Below, one piece after another: positions 9,221-20,218 of a stretch of 64,000 nt of DNA. Origin of the DNA: Dokdonella sp. (lineage in GTDB: Bacteria > Pseudomonadota > Gammaproteobacteria > Xanthomonadales > Rhodanobacteraceae). Made by a program: the position numbers and the translations under genes. Position 1 is the stretch's first letter. Every line of letters begins with the position of its first letter. Where the stretch lies: the NCBI GenBank assembly GCA_023228465.1, contig JALOBC010000014.1:1-64000 (forward strand), in the 5' to 3' direction. The notes beneath the pieces were generated by a model. It did not search any database, had not been told where the DNA came from, and saw only the letters and a program-made list of their open reading frames with translations.

Positions 9221-9279
9221 ACCTGGCAGGCACGACGCGCGGGACATTGATACCATGCCCCCGACAGCGGGGCCACTGA

Positions 9280-11400
<2,121 letters not shown>

Positions 11401-11431
11401 CGCAGCGCTTTCAGTCCCGGTACTTCCTGAT

Positions 11432-11468
11432 GGCCACTCCGCGTGATCCTGCGCGGAGTGGCCTTTTT
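11432..11468 (+). terminator. Rho-independent terminator after nirS
   Basis: A perfect 12-bp stem, GGCCACTCCGCG with CGCGGAGTGGCC, and an 8-nt loop are followed by five T residues. It lies 32 bp after the nirS stop, which makes nirS monocistronic. Confidence 0.93.
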
Positions 11469-11589
11469 CGATCCGGCCGCTGATCCGACACCCGAGTCTG
11501 GTCGCCGCCCGTGCGCAGTCGCCTGACGCTTGTCATGTGAACGGCCTGACCGCCGCAACTACCGCCCGAGGGGGCGCGCGCCTATCGTC

Positions 11590-11604
11590 GTTGTCACTGA
11601 CAAC
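11590..11604. promoter_or_regulatory. Perfect 7-1-7 palindrome heading the ABC/two-component operon
   Basis: GTTGTCA-C-TGACAAC lies 13 nt upstream of the first start codon of the five-gene operon. A degenerate second copy beginning TTGTCATGTGA occurs at 11530-11540. The position fits an operator bound by the operon's own NarL/DesR-type response regulator or by a repressor overlapping the ribosome-binding region; which one is an inference. Confidence 0.55.
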
Positions 11605-11617
11605 GCGCGAGGTGCGG

Positions 11618-12529
11618 ATGGATACCCAGGCTATCGAAGTTGCACGCCTGCGAGGTGTGCGCAAGCAGTATGGCAAGGTGCTCGCGCTCGATGGCGTCGA
11701 TCTTGCCTTGCACGCCGGGCAGGTGCTGGCGCTGCTGGGCGCCAACGGCGCCGGCAAGACCACGGCGATCGGCCTGCTGCTCGGCCTGCTGCAAGCCGAC
11801 GCCGGCGAAGCGACGCTGTTCGGGCAGTCGCCCGAACGGCTCGAAGTGCGCCAACGGATCGGCGTGATGCTGCAGGCCACCGCGCTGCAGGACACGCTCG
11901 AGGTGCGCGAGCTGCTCGACCTGACACGCAGCTACTATCCGCGCCCGCGCAGCGTCGCCGAATGCGTGGCCCTGGCCGGGCTCGATGGCCTGCTCGAGCG
12001 GCGCTACGCCAGGCTCTCGGGTGGCCAGCAGCGGCGCGTGCAGTTCGCGCTGGCGCTGTGCGGCAATCCGCGGCTGGTGTTTCTCGACGAGCCCACCACC
12101 GGCCTGGACATTGAGGCGCGACAGACCCTGTGGCACGCCCTGCGCGCGCTGGTCGCCGAGGGTGTGGCCGTACTGCTCACCACGCACTACCTGGAGGAAG
12201 CCGAGGCGCTGGCCGACCAGGTGGCTGTGCTCGCCGGTGGGCGCGTCATCGCCGCAGGCAGCATGGACGCCGTGCGCGCGCGCGTATCGCGCCAACGCAT
12301 CCGCTGTGTCTCCACGCTGGACGCTGGATCGGTGGCGCGCTGGCCGCTGGTGCGCCTGGCGCAACGCGATGGCCCGCGCCTGGAAATCGTCGCTGATGCC
12401 GCCGCAGCGGTGGTCCGGCGCCTGCTCGCCGAGGATGCGCAGCTGCGCGACCTGGAGGTGCAGCGCGCCGGGCTGGCCGATGCCTTCATCGAACTCACCC
12501 GCGAAGACGCCCACAGGGAGGCTGCGTGA
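11618..12529 (+). CDS. ABC transporter ATP-binding protein (YvfR/CcmA-like)
   Basis: The 303-residue ATPase has Walker A GANGAGKT, signature LSGGQQRR, Walker B LVFLDEPTTGLD and a switch histidine in LLTTHYLEEAEAL, so all catalytic elements are intact. The C-terminal extension is typical of ABC-2 exporter ATPases. I place the start at ATG 11618, with GAGGTG upstream, although an open frame extends to 11537. It is the first gene of a compact operon with a permease, amidohydrolase, histidine kinase and response regulator, a layout reminiscent of Bacillus yvfRSTU. The exported substrate is unknown. Confidence 0.93.
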   Translation: MDTQAIEVARLRGVRKQYGKVLALDGVDLALHAGQVLALLGANGAGKTTAIGLLLGLLQADAGEATLFGQSPERLEVRQRIGVMLQATALQDTLEVRELLDLTRSYYPRPRSVAECVALAGLDGLLERRYARLSGGQQRRVQFALALCGNPRLVFLDEPTTGLDIEARQTLWHALRALVAEGVAVLLTTHYLEEAEALADQVAVLAGGRVIAAGSMDAVRARVSRQRIRCVSTLDAGSVARWPLVRLAQRDGPRLEIVADAAAAVVRRLLAEDAQLRDLEVQRAGLADAFIELTREDAHREAA

Positions 12530-13311
12530 TGAACGTTGTCGTCGAACTGCGTACTGCGGATTCACCGCTCGGTCACGCAATGCTGCGCAGCTATTTCCTG
12601 GAGGCAAAGTACGAGTTCCTGCGCCTGCTGCGCACCCCGATGTTCTCACTGCCGACGATCCTGTTCCCGGTGCTGTTCTACCTGCTGTTCGGCGTCGTCA
12701 TCAATTTCGGCAGTCCGCAGGCCGCGCAATACCTGGTTGTTACCTACGGCGTGTTCGGGGTGATGGGAGCGGCGTTGTTCGGCTTCGGAGTCACCGTGGC
12801 GGTCGAGCGCGAGCACGGACTGCTGCAGCTCAAGCGCGCCCTGCCGATGCCGCCGGGGGCCTACCTGCTGGCGAAGATGGCCATGGCGATGTTGTTCTCG
12901 ACGATCGTATCGTTGCTGCTGTTCGCGCTGGCGATCTTCGCGGCCGGCGTGCCGCTGGCGTGGTGGCAATGGGCGCTGCTGTTGGCGATCAACGTGCTGG
13001 GCGCGCTGCCGTTCTGTGCGCTTGGCCTCTATCTCGGCACCCTAGCCGGTGGCAGCGCCGCGCCGGCGGTGGTCAACCTGATCTTCCTGCCGATGGCCCT
13101 GTTGTCCGGCCTGTGGCTGCCGCTGGCCATGCTGCCCGCGGTATTCACGCGCATCGCGCCGTTGTGGCCGCCCTACCACCTCGCGCAGGTGGCGTTGAAG
13201 GTGGTGGGCATGGATGCCGGCCAGCCATTGGCCGTGCATCTGGGCGTGCTCGCGGTGTTCAGCGTCGCCTTCTTCGTCCTGGCCCGAGCGCGGCTGGCAC
13301 GCCATGGTTGA
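12529..13311 (+). CDS. ABC-2 type transporter permease
   Basis: The 260-residue protein has six predicted membrane segments (for example LPTILFPVLFYLLFGVV, AMLFSTIVSLLLFALAIF and LIFLPMALLSGLWLPLAML) and the AVEREHGLLQLKRALPMPP loop typical of ABC-2 permeases. It should form the membrane channel for the ATPase encoded just upstream. ATG 12529 overlaps the ATPase stop (TGATG), and AGGGAGG about 7 nt upstream supports it; an adjacent GTG at 12526 is less likely. Whether the cargo is a peptide, lipid or antibiotic cannot be read from the sequence. Confidence 0.92.
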   Translation: MNVVVELRTADSPLGHAMLRSYFLEAKYEFLRLLRTPMFSLPTILFPVLFYLLFGVVINFGSPQAAQYLVVTYGVFGVMGAALFGFGVTVAVEREHGLLQLKRALPMPPGAYLLAKMAMAMLFSTIVSLLLFALAIFAAGVPLAWWQWALLLAINVLGALPFCALGLYLGTLAGGSAAPAVVNLIFLPMALLSGLWLPLAMLPAVFTRIAPLWPPYHLAQVALKVVGMDAGQPLAVHLGVLAVFSVAFFVLARARLARHG

Positions 13312-15196
13312 CCGGGTGTCCACGCGCCTGCCTGCGCCGTCGCGATCTGCGACGTGGTACGCGAAGCGCTGGCCCGAAACCGTCGCCTTCGCTGCCCTCC
13401 TGGTCGCCGCGCTGGGCGCGCTGCTCGTGCAGCGCGCTCCACCGGCGTCGGCGCCCGCCGCGCAGGCGACCACGGCCAGCGCCTTCGCCATTCGCGGCGC
13501 GCGGGTGTTCGACGGCGAGCGCGTGCTGGCGCAGGCCAACGTCCTGGTTCGCGACGGTCGCATCACCGCGGTCGGCACCGCGGTTGCGATTCCCGAGGGG
13601 ATGCAGGTCATCGACGGCCGCGGCAAGACCCTGCTGCCCGGGTTCATCGATGCCCATGTGCACAGTTGGGGCGACGCCCGTCGCGACGCGCTGCGCCTGG
13701 GCGTCACCACCGAGCTCGACATGTTCGGTGACTATCGGCGCCTCCCGGCGCTGCGCGCGCAGCGCGAATCGCTGGACGCGACCAACGAAGCCGATCTGTG
13801 GAGCGCCGGCAGTACGGTTACCACGCAGGGCGGGCACGCGACCCAGTTCGGCCTGCGCGTGCCGACCCTCGCGCCCGACGGCGACACCGCCGCCTTCGTC
13901 GCCGCGCGCGTGGCCGAAGGCTCGGACTACATCAAGCTGATCGTCGAGGACGGCAGCGCCCTGGGGGCCGGACACCGCCTGCCGACGATCACCCCGACCC
14001 AGGTCACCCAGGCCATCGCTGCCGCTCACGCGCACCAGCGCCTGGCGGTGGTGCACGTCTCGCGGCAGGCGGATGCGCTGCACGCGGTGGCTTCCGGTGC
14101 CGACGGCCTGGTGCACGTGTTTTACGACGAAGTCGCCTCGCCGGACTTCATCGCAGCCGCGAAGCGCACCGGTGCCTTCGTCGTGCCGACCCTGTCGGTG
14201 CTCGCCGGGCTTGCCCGGGATGGCGGCGGCGCGGCGCTCGCAGCCGATGACCGCCTGGCGCCGTGGCTGTCGCCCGAGCAGCGTGTCAGCCTGGCCAGTT
14301 CCTTTCCCGGCGAGCCGCATCGGCAAGCCCTGGCGCGGGCCCTGCGCAGCGTCGCGGCGCTGCATGCGGCCGGCGTGGACGTGCTGGCCGGTACCGACGC
14401 CGGCAATCCGGCGACCGCGCATGGCGCGAGCCTGCACGGCGAGCTGGGGCTGCTGGTGCGTGCCGGCCTCTCGCCACTTGAGGCGCTCGCGGCAGCCACC
14501 TCGGTGCCGGCCCGCCGCTTCGGCCTGGATGATCGCGGCCGCATCGCCGCCGGTCTGCGCGCCGACCTGCTGCTGGTGGATGGCGACCCGACCGCCGATA
14601 TCGGCGCCACGCGCGCCATCGCGGCCGTGTGGAAGAATGGCCATGCTGTGGACCGCGTGCACGGGGAGGCCGCCGTGGATGCGCCGCCGATCGCCGCGGA
14701 CATGTTGATATCCGACTTCGCCGAGACCGGTACGGCGGCGCGCTTCGGCCACGGTTGGGAGATCACCACCGACGCCATGGCCGGCGGCGCCTCCCTGGCT
14801 GGGCAGGCCTGGGTGGCCCAGGGCGCGGACGGTTCACCCGGTGCCTTGCGCGTCCACGGTGAAATCCGCCACGGCTTCGCCTACCCGTGGGCCGGCACGA
14901 TCTTCCACCCCGGCGCGCAGCCGATGCAGGCGGTGGACGCCTCCGCGCGCAGCGAGCTGGTGTTCCAGGCGCGCGGCGATGGCCGCCAATACCAGGTGAT
15001 GCTGTTCTCGGGGCCGGCCATGCAGGCGATGCCAAGCATGCGTGCCTTTGTCGCCGGGCCCGAATGGCGCCAGATCCGCATCCCGCTTGGCGCATTTCCC
15101 GGCGCCGATCCGGCTACCCTGCGCGCGATCGCCATCACCGCCGGCCAGCCGGTGGGTCGGTTCGAGCTTTACATCGACGATGTGCAGCTGCGCTGA
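13304..15196 (+). CDS. Membrane-anchored amidohydrolase fused to a C-terminal CIA30-like domain
   Basis: The 630-residue protein begins with a short basic segment and one hydrophobic anchor (VAFAALLVAALGALLV), placing the rest outside the cytoplasm. An imidazolonepropionase-like amidohydrolase follows with metal-binding HVH (H118, H120), a lysine in YIKLIVED (K211), H251 and H271, and D365 in GTDAGN, so the active site looks complete. From about residue 468 there is a CIA30-type beta-sandwich (LISDFAE, GWEITTD, final FELYIDDVQL). The gene overlaps the permease by 8 nt, inside the exporter/two-component operon. It may process the exported or sensed compound; that is inference. Confidence 0.87.
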   Translation: MVDRVSTRLPAPSRSATWYAKRWPETVAFAALLVAALGALLVQRAPPASAPAAQATTASAFAIRGARVFDGERVLAQANVLVRDGRITAVGTAVAIPEGMQVIDGRGKTLLPGFIDAHVHSWGDARRDALRLGVTTELDMFGDYRRLPALRAQRESLDATNEADLWSAGSTVTTQGGHATQFGLRVPTLAPDGDTAAFVAARVAEGSDYIKLIVEDGSALGAGHRLPTITPTQVTQAIAAAHAHQRLAVVHVSRQADALHAVASGADGLVHVFYDEVASPDFIAAAKRTGAFVVPTLSVLAGLARDGGGAALAADDRLAPWLSPEQRVSLASSFPGEPHRQALARALRSVAALHAAGVDVLAGTDAGNPATAHGASLHGELGLLVRAGLSPLEALAAATSVPARRFGLDDRGRIAAGLRADLLLVDGDPTADIGATRAIAAVWKNGHAVDRVHGEAAVDAPPIAADMLISDFAETGTAARFGHGWEITTDAMAGGASLAGQAWVAQGADGSPGALRVHGEIRHGFAYPWAGTIFHPGAQPMQAVDASARSELVFQARGDGRQYQVMLFSGPAMQAMPSMRAFVAGPEWRQIRIPLGAFPGADPATLRAIAITAGQPVGRFELYIDDVQLR

Positions 15197-15292
15197 ACCG
15201 CTGGCCCTGGCTGAACCGGCGCATCCGCGGGTACCGCGCGCGCGGGCGCGATGCGGCATCATGTTTGCGCTGATTGCTCACGGAGTGCTCCG

Positions 15293-16531
15293 GTGAACCC
15301 GAGGTTCGTTCCTACCTGGCTGCTGCCAGCGCCGGATTCGCTGGTGGGCTGCGCGGTGCGCCAGGGCAAGTCGCCCTGGACCGAGATCGTCCACCTTGCG
15401 TGGACCGCGTGGATCTTCCTCACCCCGATGTTCCTGCCTGGGGGCTACGACCTGCGCTGGGCGCTGCTGACGGCGCTGTCCTACCCGCTGTTCCTGCTGC
15501 TCTACGCCCGCTGCCTGCTGGCACCCCGGCACACGGCGTGGCGCCATGCGCTGGGCATGATCGTGCTGGCCACGGCGCTGCTGCCGGTCTATCCGGCGGG
15601 CCTGAACTATTTCATCTTCGGCTGCGTGATGCTGCACCTCCAGGGTCGGCGCAACCTGATTGCCTATCTCGCGCAGGTGCTGCTGCTCAATGCCGCCTTC
15701 GTGGCCCTGGCGTGGTGGATCGGCTATCCGCCGCAGGCCCTGTTCTGGCTGCCCGTGGTGTCGGTGATCGTCGGCATCATCGTCCACGTCGAGCGCTCGA
15801 ACCAGGAAAGGGATCTCGAACTCAAGCTCTCGCACGAGGAGGTGCGCCGGCTCGCCGCGACCGCCGAACGCGAGCGCATTGGCCGCGACCTGCACGACCT
15901 GCTGGGTCACACGCTGTCACTGATCACCCTCAAGCTGGAGCTGTCGCGCAAGCTGTTCGAGCGTGATCCGGACACCGCTCGGCGCGAGCTCGAGGAAGCC
16001 GAGGGCATCGCCCGACACGCGCTGGCCGAAGTGCGCAGTGCCGTGTCCGGGATCCGCGCGACCGACCTTGCCGCTGAACTCGCATCGGCGCGCGTGCTGC
16101 TGGAATCCTCCAACGTGCACCTGGATTACGCTCCACCGCCGGCCATGCCGCCGGCGACCGAGCGCGCGCTGGCCCTGGTATTGCGCGAGGCGGTGACCAA
16201 CATTTCGCGCCACGCGCAGGCCGCCAGCGCGCGGATCGCATTCACGTGCCGTGGCGACCTGCTGGAGGTGCTGATTGCCGATGATGGTCGTGGCGGCGTC
16301 ACCGCCGACGGCAACGGACTGGCCGGCATGCGTGAGCGCATGGCGAAACTGGGCGGCAGTTTGCTGATCGACTCGCCGCGCGGACAGGGCACGCGCCTGC
16401 GCCTGCGCCTGCCGATGGCCGATGCGTCGTCGGCCCGACCCGCAAGTGCCGTGGCCGGGACGGCGGTGGCTGCCGCGCCGCCAGCCGCGCCGGTGCAGGC
16501 GCGCCACCCGCAGCCGAGCCGCTGCGCATGA
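15293..16531 (+). CDS. DesK-like sensor histidine kinase
   Basis: The 412-residue protein has several N-terminal membrane segments (for example WTAWIFLTPMFLP, LLTALSYPLFLLLYA and LFWLPVVSVIVGIIVHV) and a HisKA_3 dimerisation segment, RIGRDLHDLLGH, with the phospho-acceptor His201. The HATPase domain has LREAVTNISRHA and DDGRGG. A GC-rich, alanine/proline tail follows. I chose GTG 15293 with GGAG 7 nt upstream instead of the longer frame from 15251. It should phosphorylate the response regulator whose ATG overlaps its stop. The stimulus is unknown; DesK-type kinases often sense membrane state or envelope stress. Confidence 0.93.
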   Translation: MNPRFVPTWLLPAPDSLVGCAVRQGKSPWTEIVHLAWTAWIFLTPMFLPGGYDLRWALLTALSYPLFLLLYARCLLAPRHTAWRHALGMIVLATALLPVYPAGLNYFIFGCVMLHLQGRRNLIAYLAQVLLLNAAFVALAWWIGYPPQALFWLPVVSVIVGIIVHVERSNQERDLELKLSHEEVRRLAATAERERIGRDLHDLLGHTLSLITLKLELSRKLFERDPDTARRELEEAEGIARHALAEVRSAVSGIRATDLAAELASARVLLESSNVHLDYAPPPAMPPATERALALVLREAVTNISRHAQAASARIAFTCRGDLLEVLIADDGRGGVTADGNGLAGMRERMAKLGGSLLIDSPRGQGTRLRLRLPMADASSARPASAVAGTAVAAAPPAAPVQARHPQPSRCA

Positions 16532-17130
16532 TCCGCATCCTGCTTGCCGAGGACCAGGCCATGGTGCGTGGGGCACTGTCGGCGCTGCTCGGGCTGGAGC
16601 CGGACATCGAAGTGCTGGGCGCCGCCGCCGATGGCGAAGCCGCGTGGCGCGAACTGCAACGCCTGCAGCCCGACGTGCTGGTGACCGACATCGAAATGCC
16701 GGGCCTGAGCGGCCTGGAGCTCGCCCAGCGGGTGCAGCGCCACGCGTTGGCGACCAAGGTGGTGATCGTCACCACCTTCGCGCGTAGCGGCTTCCTGCGC
16801 CGCGCCCTCGATGCCGGGGTGTGCGGCTACCTGCTCAAGGATGCGCCGGCGGAGCATCTGGCCGAAGCGCTGCGCAAGGTGCATGCGGGCGGGCGCGCGA
16901 TCGATCCGCAACTGGCCATCGATGCCTGGAGCGAGGCCGATCCGCTCAGCGACCGCGAGCGCCAGGTGCTGCGGCTGGCCGGCGAGGGCCGCTCGGCCGG
17001 TGACATCGCGCTGCAACTGCAGCTTTCCTCGGGGACGGTGCGCAATTACCTCTCCGAGGCGATCGGCAAGCTCGGTGTCGCCAATCGCATCGAAGCGTAT
17101 CGCCTGGCGCGGCAGAAGGGCTGGCTCTAG
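16528..17130 (+). CDS. NarL/FixJ-type response regulator, DesR-like
   Basis: The 200-residue protein has a receiver domain with the acidic pair in LAEDQ, phospho-acceptor Asp54 in VTDIEMPG, a switch threonine in VTTFA and Lys in LLKDAP. A LuxR-type helix-turn-helix follows, with LSDRERQVLRLAGEGRS and SSGTVRNYLSEAIGKLG. It shares ATGA with the kinase stop, so the two are coupled. Its probable target is the palindrome at the operon head, giving autoregulation, but no binding data are available. Confidence 0.95.
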   Translation: MIRILLAEDQAMVRGALSALLGLEPDIEVLGAAADGEAAWRELQRLQPDVLVTDIEMPGLSGLELAQRVQRHALATKVVIVTTFARSGFLRRALDAGVCGYLLKDAPAEHLAEALRKVHAGGRAIDPQLAIDAWSEADPLSDRERQVLRLAGEGRSAGDIALQLQLSSGTVRNYLSEAIGKLGVANRIEAYRLARQKGWL

Positions 17131-17296
17131 CGTGGTGGGCCGGGCAAGGCAGGGGCGCCGCCAGGCGTCCGGCGCCGCCGCGCATGCCGGGACGCCGCAG
17201 GGTTCTGGCGGGAAGGCGCGCATGCGCCAGACGTGGATGTTTTGCGTGCCGGCGCGCCGCCGTTTACGCTGCACCTTTTCCCCGCCGAGGCGCTTC

Positions 17297-19423
17297 ATGT
17301 CCAGCTTGTGCCGCACCTTCGCCGTCTTCTTCGCCGCCGCCGCGCTGGCCGCCTGCGATTCCGCTGCGCCGCCGGCAGGGAAGTCCGCCACGCCGCCGCC
17401 GCCCGCCGCCCCGACCTCGACCGCATCGAGCGCACCGGACAAGCCGATCCTCGGCGACTTCGGCTTCGATACCGCCGGCATGGATCGCAGCATCGTGCCG
17501 GGTGACGAGTTCTACGACTACGCCAACGGCAACTGGGTGCGCCACACCGAGATTCCTGCCGACCGTGCCAGCTACACCAGTTTCACCCAGCTTGCCGAGC
17601 AGGCACTCGCGGACACGCGGGCCATCGCCGAGGAAGCCGCCAGCCAGGGCGGTGCCGCCAAGGGCGACACGGCGAAGATCGGCGACTATTACGCCGCCTT
17701 CATGGACGCGCAGGGCATCGAGGCGGCCGGCCTTGCACCGCTGCAGCCGGCGCTCGATGCGATTCCGCTGATCGCCGACAAGGTCGCCCTTGCCCGTGCG
17801 CTGGGCGCGCGCCTGCGCACCGACGTCGATCTTCTCAACGCCACCGACTACTACACGCCGAACCTGTTTGGCATGTGGATTTCGGTGAATCTGCTGCAGC
17901 CCGATGCCTACGTGCCCTACCTGGTGCAGGGCGGGCTGGGCATGCCCGACCGCGACTTCTATCTCCAGGACGGGCGCATGGCCGACCTGCGCGGCCAGTA
18001 CGCCAGCTACATCGCGCGGCTGTTCGAGCTGGCCGGCATCGACGCCGGCGCCGACAAGGCGGCGCGTATCCTGGCCCTGGAAACTGCCATGGCACGCGTG
18101 CATGCGAGCCAGGTGGAAACCAACGACGTGCAGCGCGGTGCCAATCCTTGGCTGCGCGCCGATTTCGCACGCCGCGCCCCGGGACTGGACTGGGATGCCT
18201 TCTTCACTGCAGCCGGGCTGCAGGCCCAGCCCAACTTCATCGTCTGGCAGCCGCAGGCCCTGATCGGACTGGCGGCGCTGGTGGACAGCGAGCCGCTGCA
18301 GACCTGGCGGGACTGGCTGACCTTCCATGCCCTGGATGGCGCCGCGCCCTACCTGCCCAGGGTCTTTGCCGATGCACATTTCGCGTTCCATGGCACCGCG
18401 CTGGCCGGCACCCCCGAACAGCCGGAGCGCTGGAAGCGTGGCCTTGGCGAACTCAACCAGGCGCTCGGCGAGGCGGTCGGCAAGCGCTACGTCGAACGCC
18501 ACTTCTCGCCAGCCATCAAGGCGCGCGCCGATACCATGGTGCAGCACGTGCTCGCCGCCTTCGGCGCGCGCATCGACGCGCTGACCTGGATGAGCGAGCC
18601 GACCAAGGCACACGCCCGCGCCAAGCTGGCCCGGCTTACCGTCGGCATGGGCTATCCGGACCACTGGCGCGACTACACGGCACTGGAGGTGCGCCGCGAC
18701 GACGCGCTCGGCAATGCCCAGCGCGCCAGCCAGTTCGAATACCGCCGCAACCTCGCCAAGCTCGGCCGGCCCATCGATCGCGACGAATGGTTCCTGCTGC
18801 CGCAGGAGGTCAACGCGCTCAACGTGCCGCTGGAGAATCGCCTGATCTTTCCCGCCGCGATCCTGCACGCACCGTTCTTCGACGCGGCCGCCGACGATGC
18901 GGTCAATTACGGGGCCATCGGTGCGGTCATCGGCCACGAGATCAGCCACAGCTTCGACAATACCGGCGCCCTGTTCGATGAGACCGGCAAGCTGGAGAAC
19001 TGGTGGACCCCGCAGGACCTCGAGCACTTCGAAGCCGCCGGCAAGGCACTCGTCGCACAGTACGATACCTACCGGCCCTTCCCCGACCTCGCCGTCAATG
19101 GCGAACTGACCCTGGGCGAAAACATCGCCGACGTGGCCGGCCTGGCGACGGCGCTTGACGCCTACCGGATTGCCCACCCGGGGCCTGGCCAGGCGCTGGA
19201 CGCCTTCAGTCCCGAGCAGCGCTTCTTCCTCGGCTGGGCCCAGGCCTGGCGCAGCAAGATGCGCGAGCCGGCGCTGCGCAACCGCATCCTCACCAACGTG
19301 CACGCACCCGGGCACTACCGCGCGCTCACCGTGCGCAACCTGGATGCCTGGTACCCGGCCTTCGAGGTACAGCAGGAACAGGACCTGTACCTGGTGCCGG
19401 AGCAGCGGGTAAGGATCTGGTAA
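17297..19423 (+). CDS. M13-family zinc metalloendopeptidase, predicted lipoprotein
   Basis: The 708-residue product has a lipobox (LAAC at residues 17-20), so it is probably anchored to a membrane facing the periplasm. The neprilysin/PepO fold is shown by GDEFYDYANGNW near the N terminus, zinc motif HEISH, and the third zinc ligand in GENIADVAG. Two family motifs differ: the substrate-binding NAFY/NAYY site reads NALN, and the C-terminal CxxW box reads VRIW without cysteine. It should cleave oligopeptides. ATG 17297 is supported by GAGG 6 nt upstream. It stands alone between the two-component operon and the ketoreductase gene. Confidence 0.93.
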   Translation: MSSLCRTFAVFFAAAALAACDSAAPPAGKSATPPPPAAPTSTASSAPDKPILGDFGFDTAGMDRSIVPGDEFYDYANGNWVRHTEIPADRASYTSFTQLAEQALADTRAIAEEAASQGGAAKGDTAKIGDYYAAFMDAQGIEAAGLAPLQPALDAIPLIADKVALARALGARLRTDVDLLNATDYYTPNLFGMWISVNLLQPDAYVPYLVQGGLGMPDRDFYLQDGRMADLRGQYASYIARLFELAGIDAGADKAARILALETAMARVHASQVETNDVQRGANPWLRADFARRAPGLDWDAFFTAAGLQAQPNFIVWQPQALIGLAALVDSEPLQTWRDWLTFHALDGAAPYLPRVFADAHFAFHGTALAGTPEQPERWKRGLGELNQALGEAVGKRYVERHFSPAIKARADTMVQHVLAAFGARIDALTWMSEPTKAHARAKLARLTVGMGYPDHWRDYTALEVRRDDALGNAQRASQFEYRRNLAKLGRPIDRDEWFLLPQEVNALNVPLENRLIFPAAILHAPFFDAAADDAVNYGAIGAVIGHEISHSFDNTGALFDETGKLENWWTPQDLEHFEAAGKALVAQYDTYRPFPDLAVNGELTLGENIADVAGLATALDAYRIAHPGPGQALDAFSPEQRFFLGWAQAWRSKMREPALRNRILTNVHAPGHYRALTVRNLDAWYPAFEVQQEQDLYLVPEQRVRIW

Positions 19424-19489
19424 CCACGAAGCCGCAAGCGTTGCCGCGGCTTGCGGCATCATGCAGCCGCGCGGCGCAGGAGACGGGTG

Positions 19490-20218
19490 ATGCAGCAGGC
19501 ACGGCGCGCCCTGGTCACGGGCGGCAGCGGGGACATCGGCGGCGCGATCGCGCGCACGCTGGCGGCGGCAGGTTGCGAAGTGCTGGTGCATGCGCACAGC
19601 CAGCTCGCGCGCGCCGAGGCCGTGGCCGCCGCGATCCAGGCCGCGGGCGGGGCGGCACGCGCCTTCGCCTTCGATCTGGCCGACGGCGCGGCCACGCGCG
19701 CGGCACTGGCGGCGGAACTGCAGGCCGGCCCCATCCACGTGCTGGTACACAACGCCGGCATCCACGACGACGCGCCCCTCGCCGGCATGCGCGAGGATCA
19801 GTGGCGGCGCGTGATCGACGTGTCCGTGCACGGCTTCTTCCACGTCACCCAGCCGCTGCTGCTGGCCATGGCGCGAGCGCGCTTCGGGCGTATCGTCAGC
19901 CTGTCCTCGGTCGCCGCCGTGCTGGGCAACCGCGGCCAGGCGAACTACGCGGCAGCAAAATCCGCCCTGCATGGCGCAACCCGGTCACTGGCCCGCGAGA
20001 TGGCCTCGCGCGGCATCACCGCCAACGTGGTGGCACCCGGCGTGATCGCCGGGCGCATGAGCGAGGCCGCCTTCGATGCCGCCACGGTCAAGGCGCTGGT
20101 ACCGGCCGGCCGGATGGGCACGCCGCAGGAGGTCGCGGCGCTGGTCGCCTTCCTGTGCTCGGACGCTGCCGGCTACATCAACGGCCAGGTCATCGGCATC
20201 AACGGCGGCATGGCCTGA
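19490..20218 (+). CDS. 3-oxoacyl-ACP reductase of FabG type, probably for aryl-polyene synthesis
   Basis: The 242-residue SDR has TGGSGDIG near its N terminus, HNAG, the catalytic serine in SLSSVA, and YAAAK. The sequence fits the FabG-like ketoreductases found in aryl-polyene/xanthomonadin clusters, where they reduce the growing beta-ketoacyl-ACP. ATG 19490 has AGGAGA about 9 nt upstream. It converges exactly on the glycosyltransferase gene: the two stop codons abut in TGATCA. The role is inferred from the adjacent ketosynthase genes; a general fatty-acid FabG is the alternative. Confidence 0.85.
   Translation: MQQARRALVTGGSGDIGGAIARTLAAAGCEVLVHAHSQLARAEAVAAAIQAAGGAARAFAFDLADGAATRAALAAELQAGPIHVLVHNAGIHDDAPLAGMREDQWRRVIDVSVHGFFHVTQPLLLAMARARFGRIVSLSSVAAVLGNRGQANYAAAKSALHGATRSLAREMASRGITANVVAPGVIAGRMSEAAFDAATVKALVPAGRMGTPQEVAALVAFLCSDAAGYINGQVIGINGGMA

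Noticed and set aside
17131-17296. GC-rich inverted repeat GGCGCCG/CGGCGCC as a terminator after the response regulator
   Set aside because: The stem is short and no T-tract follows.
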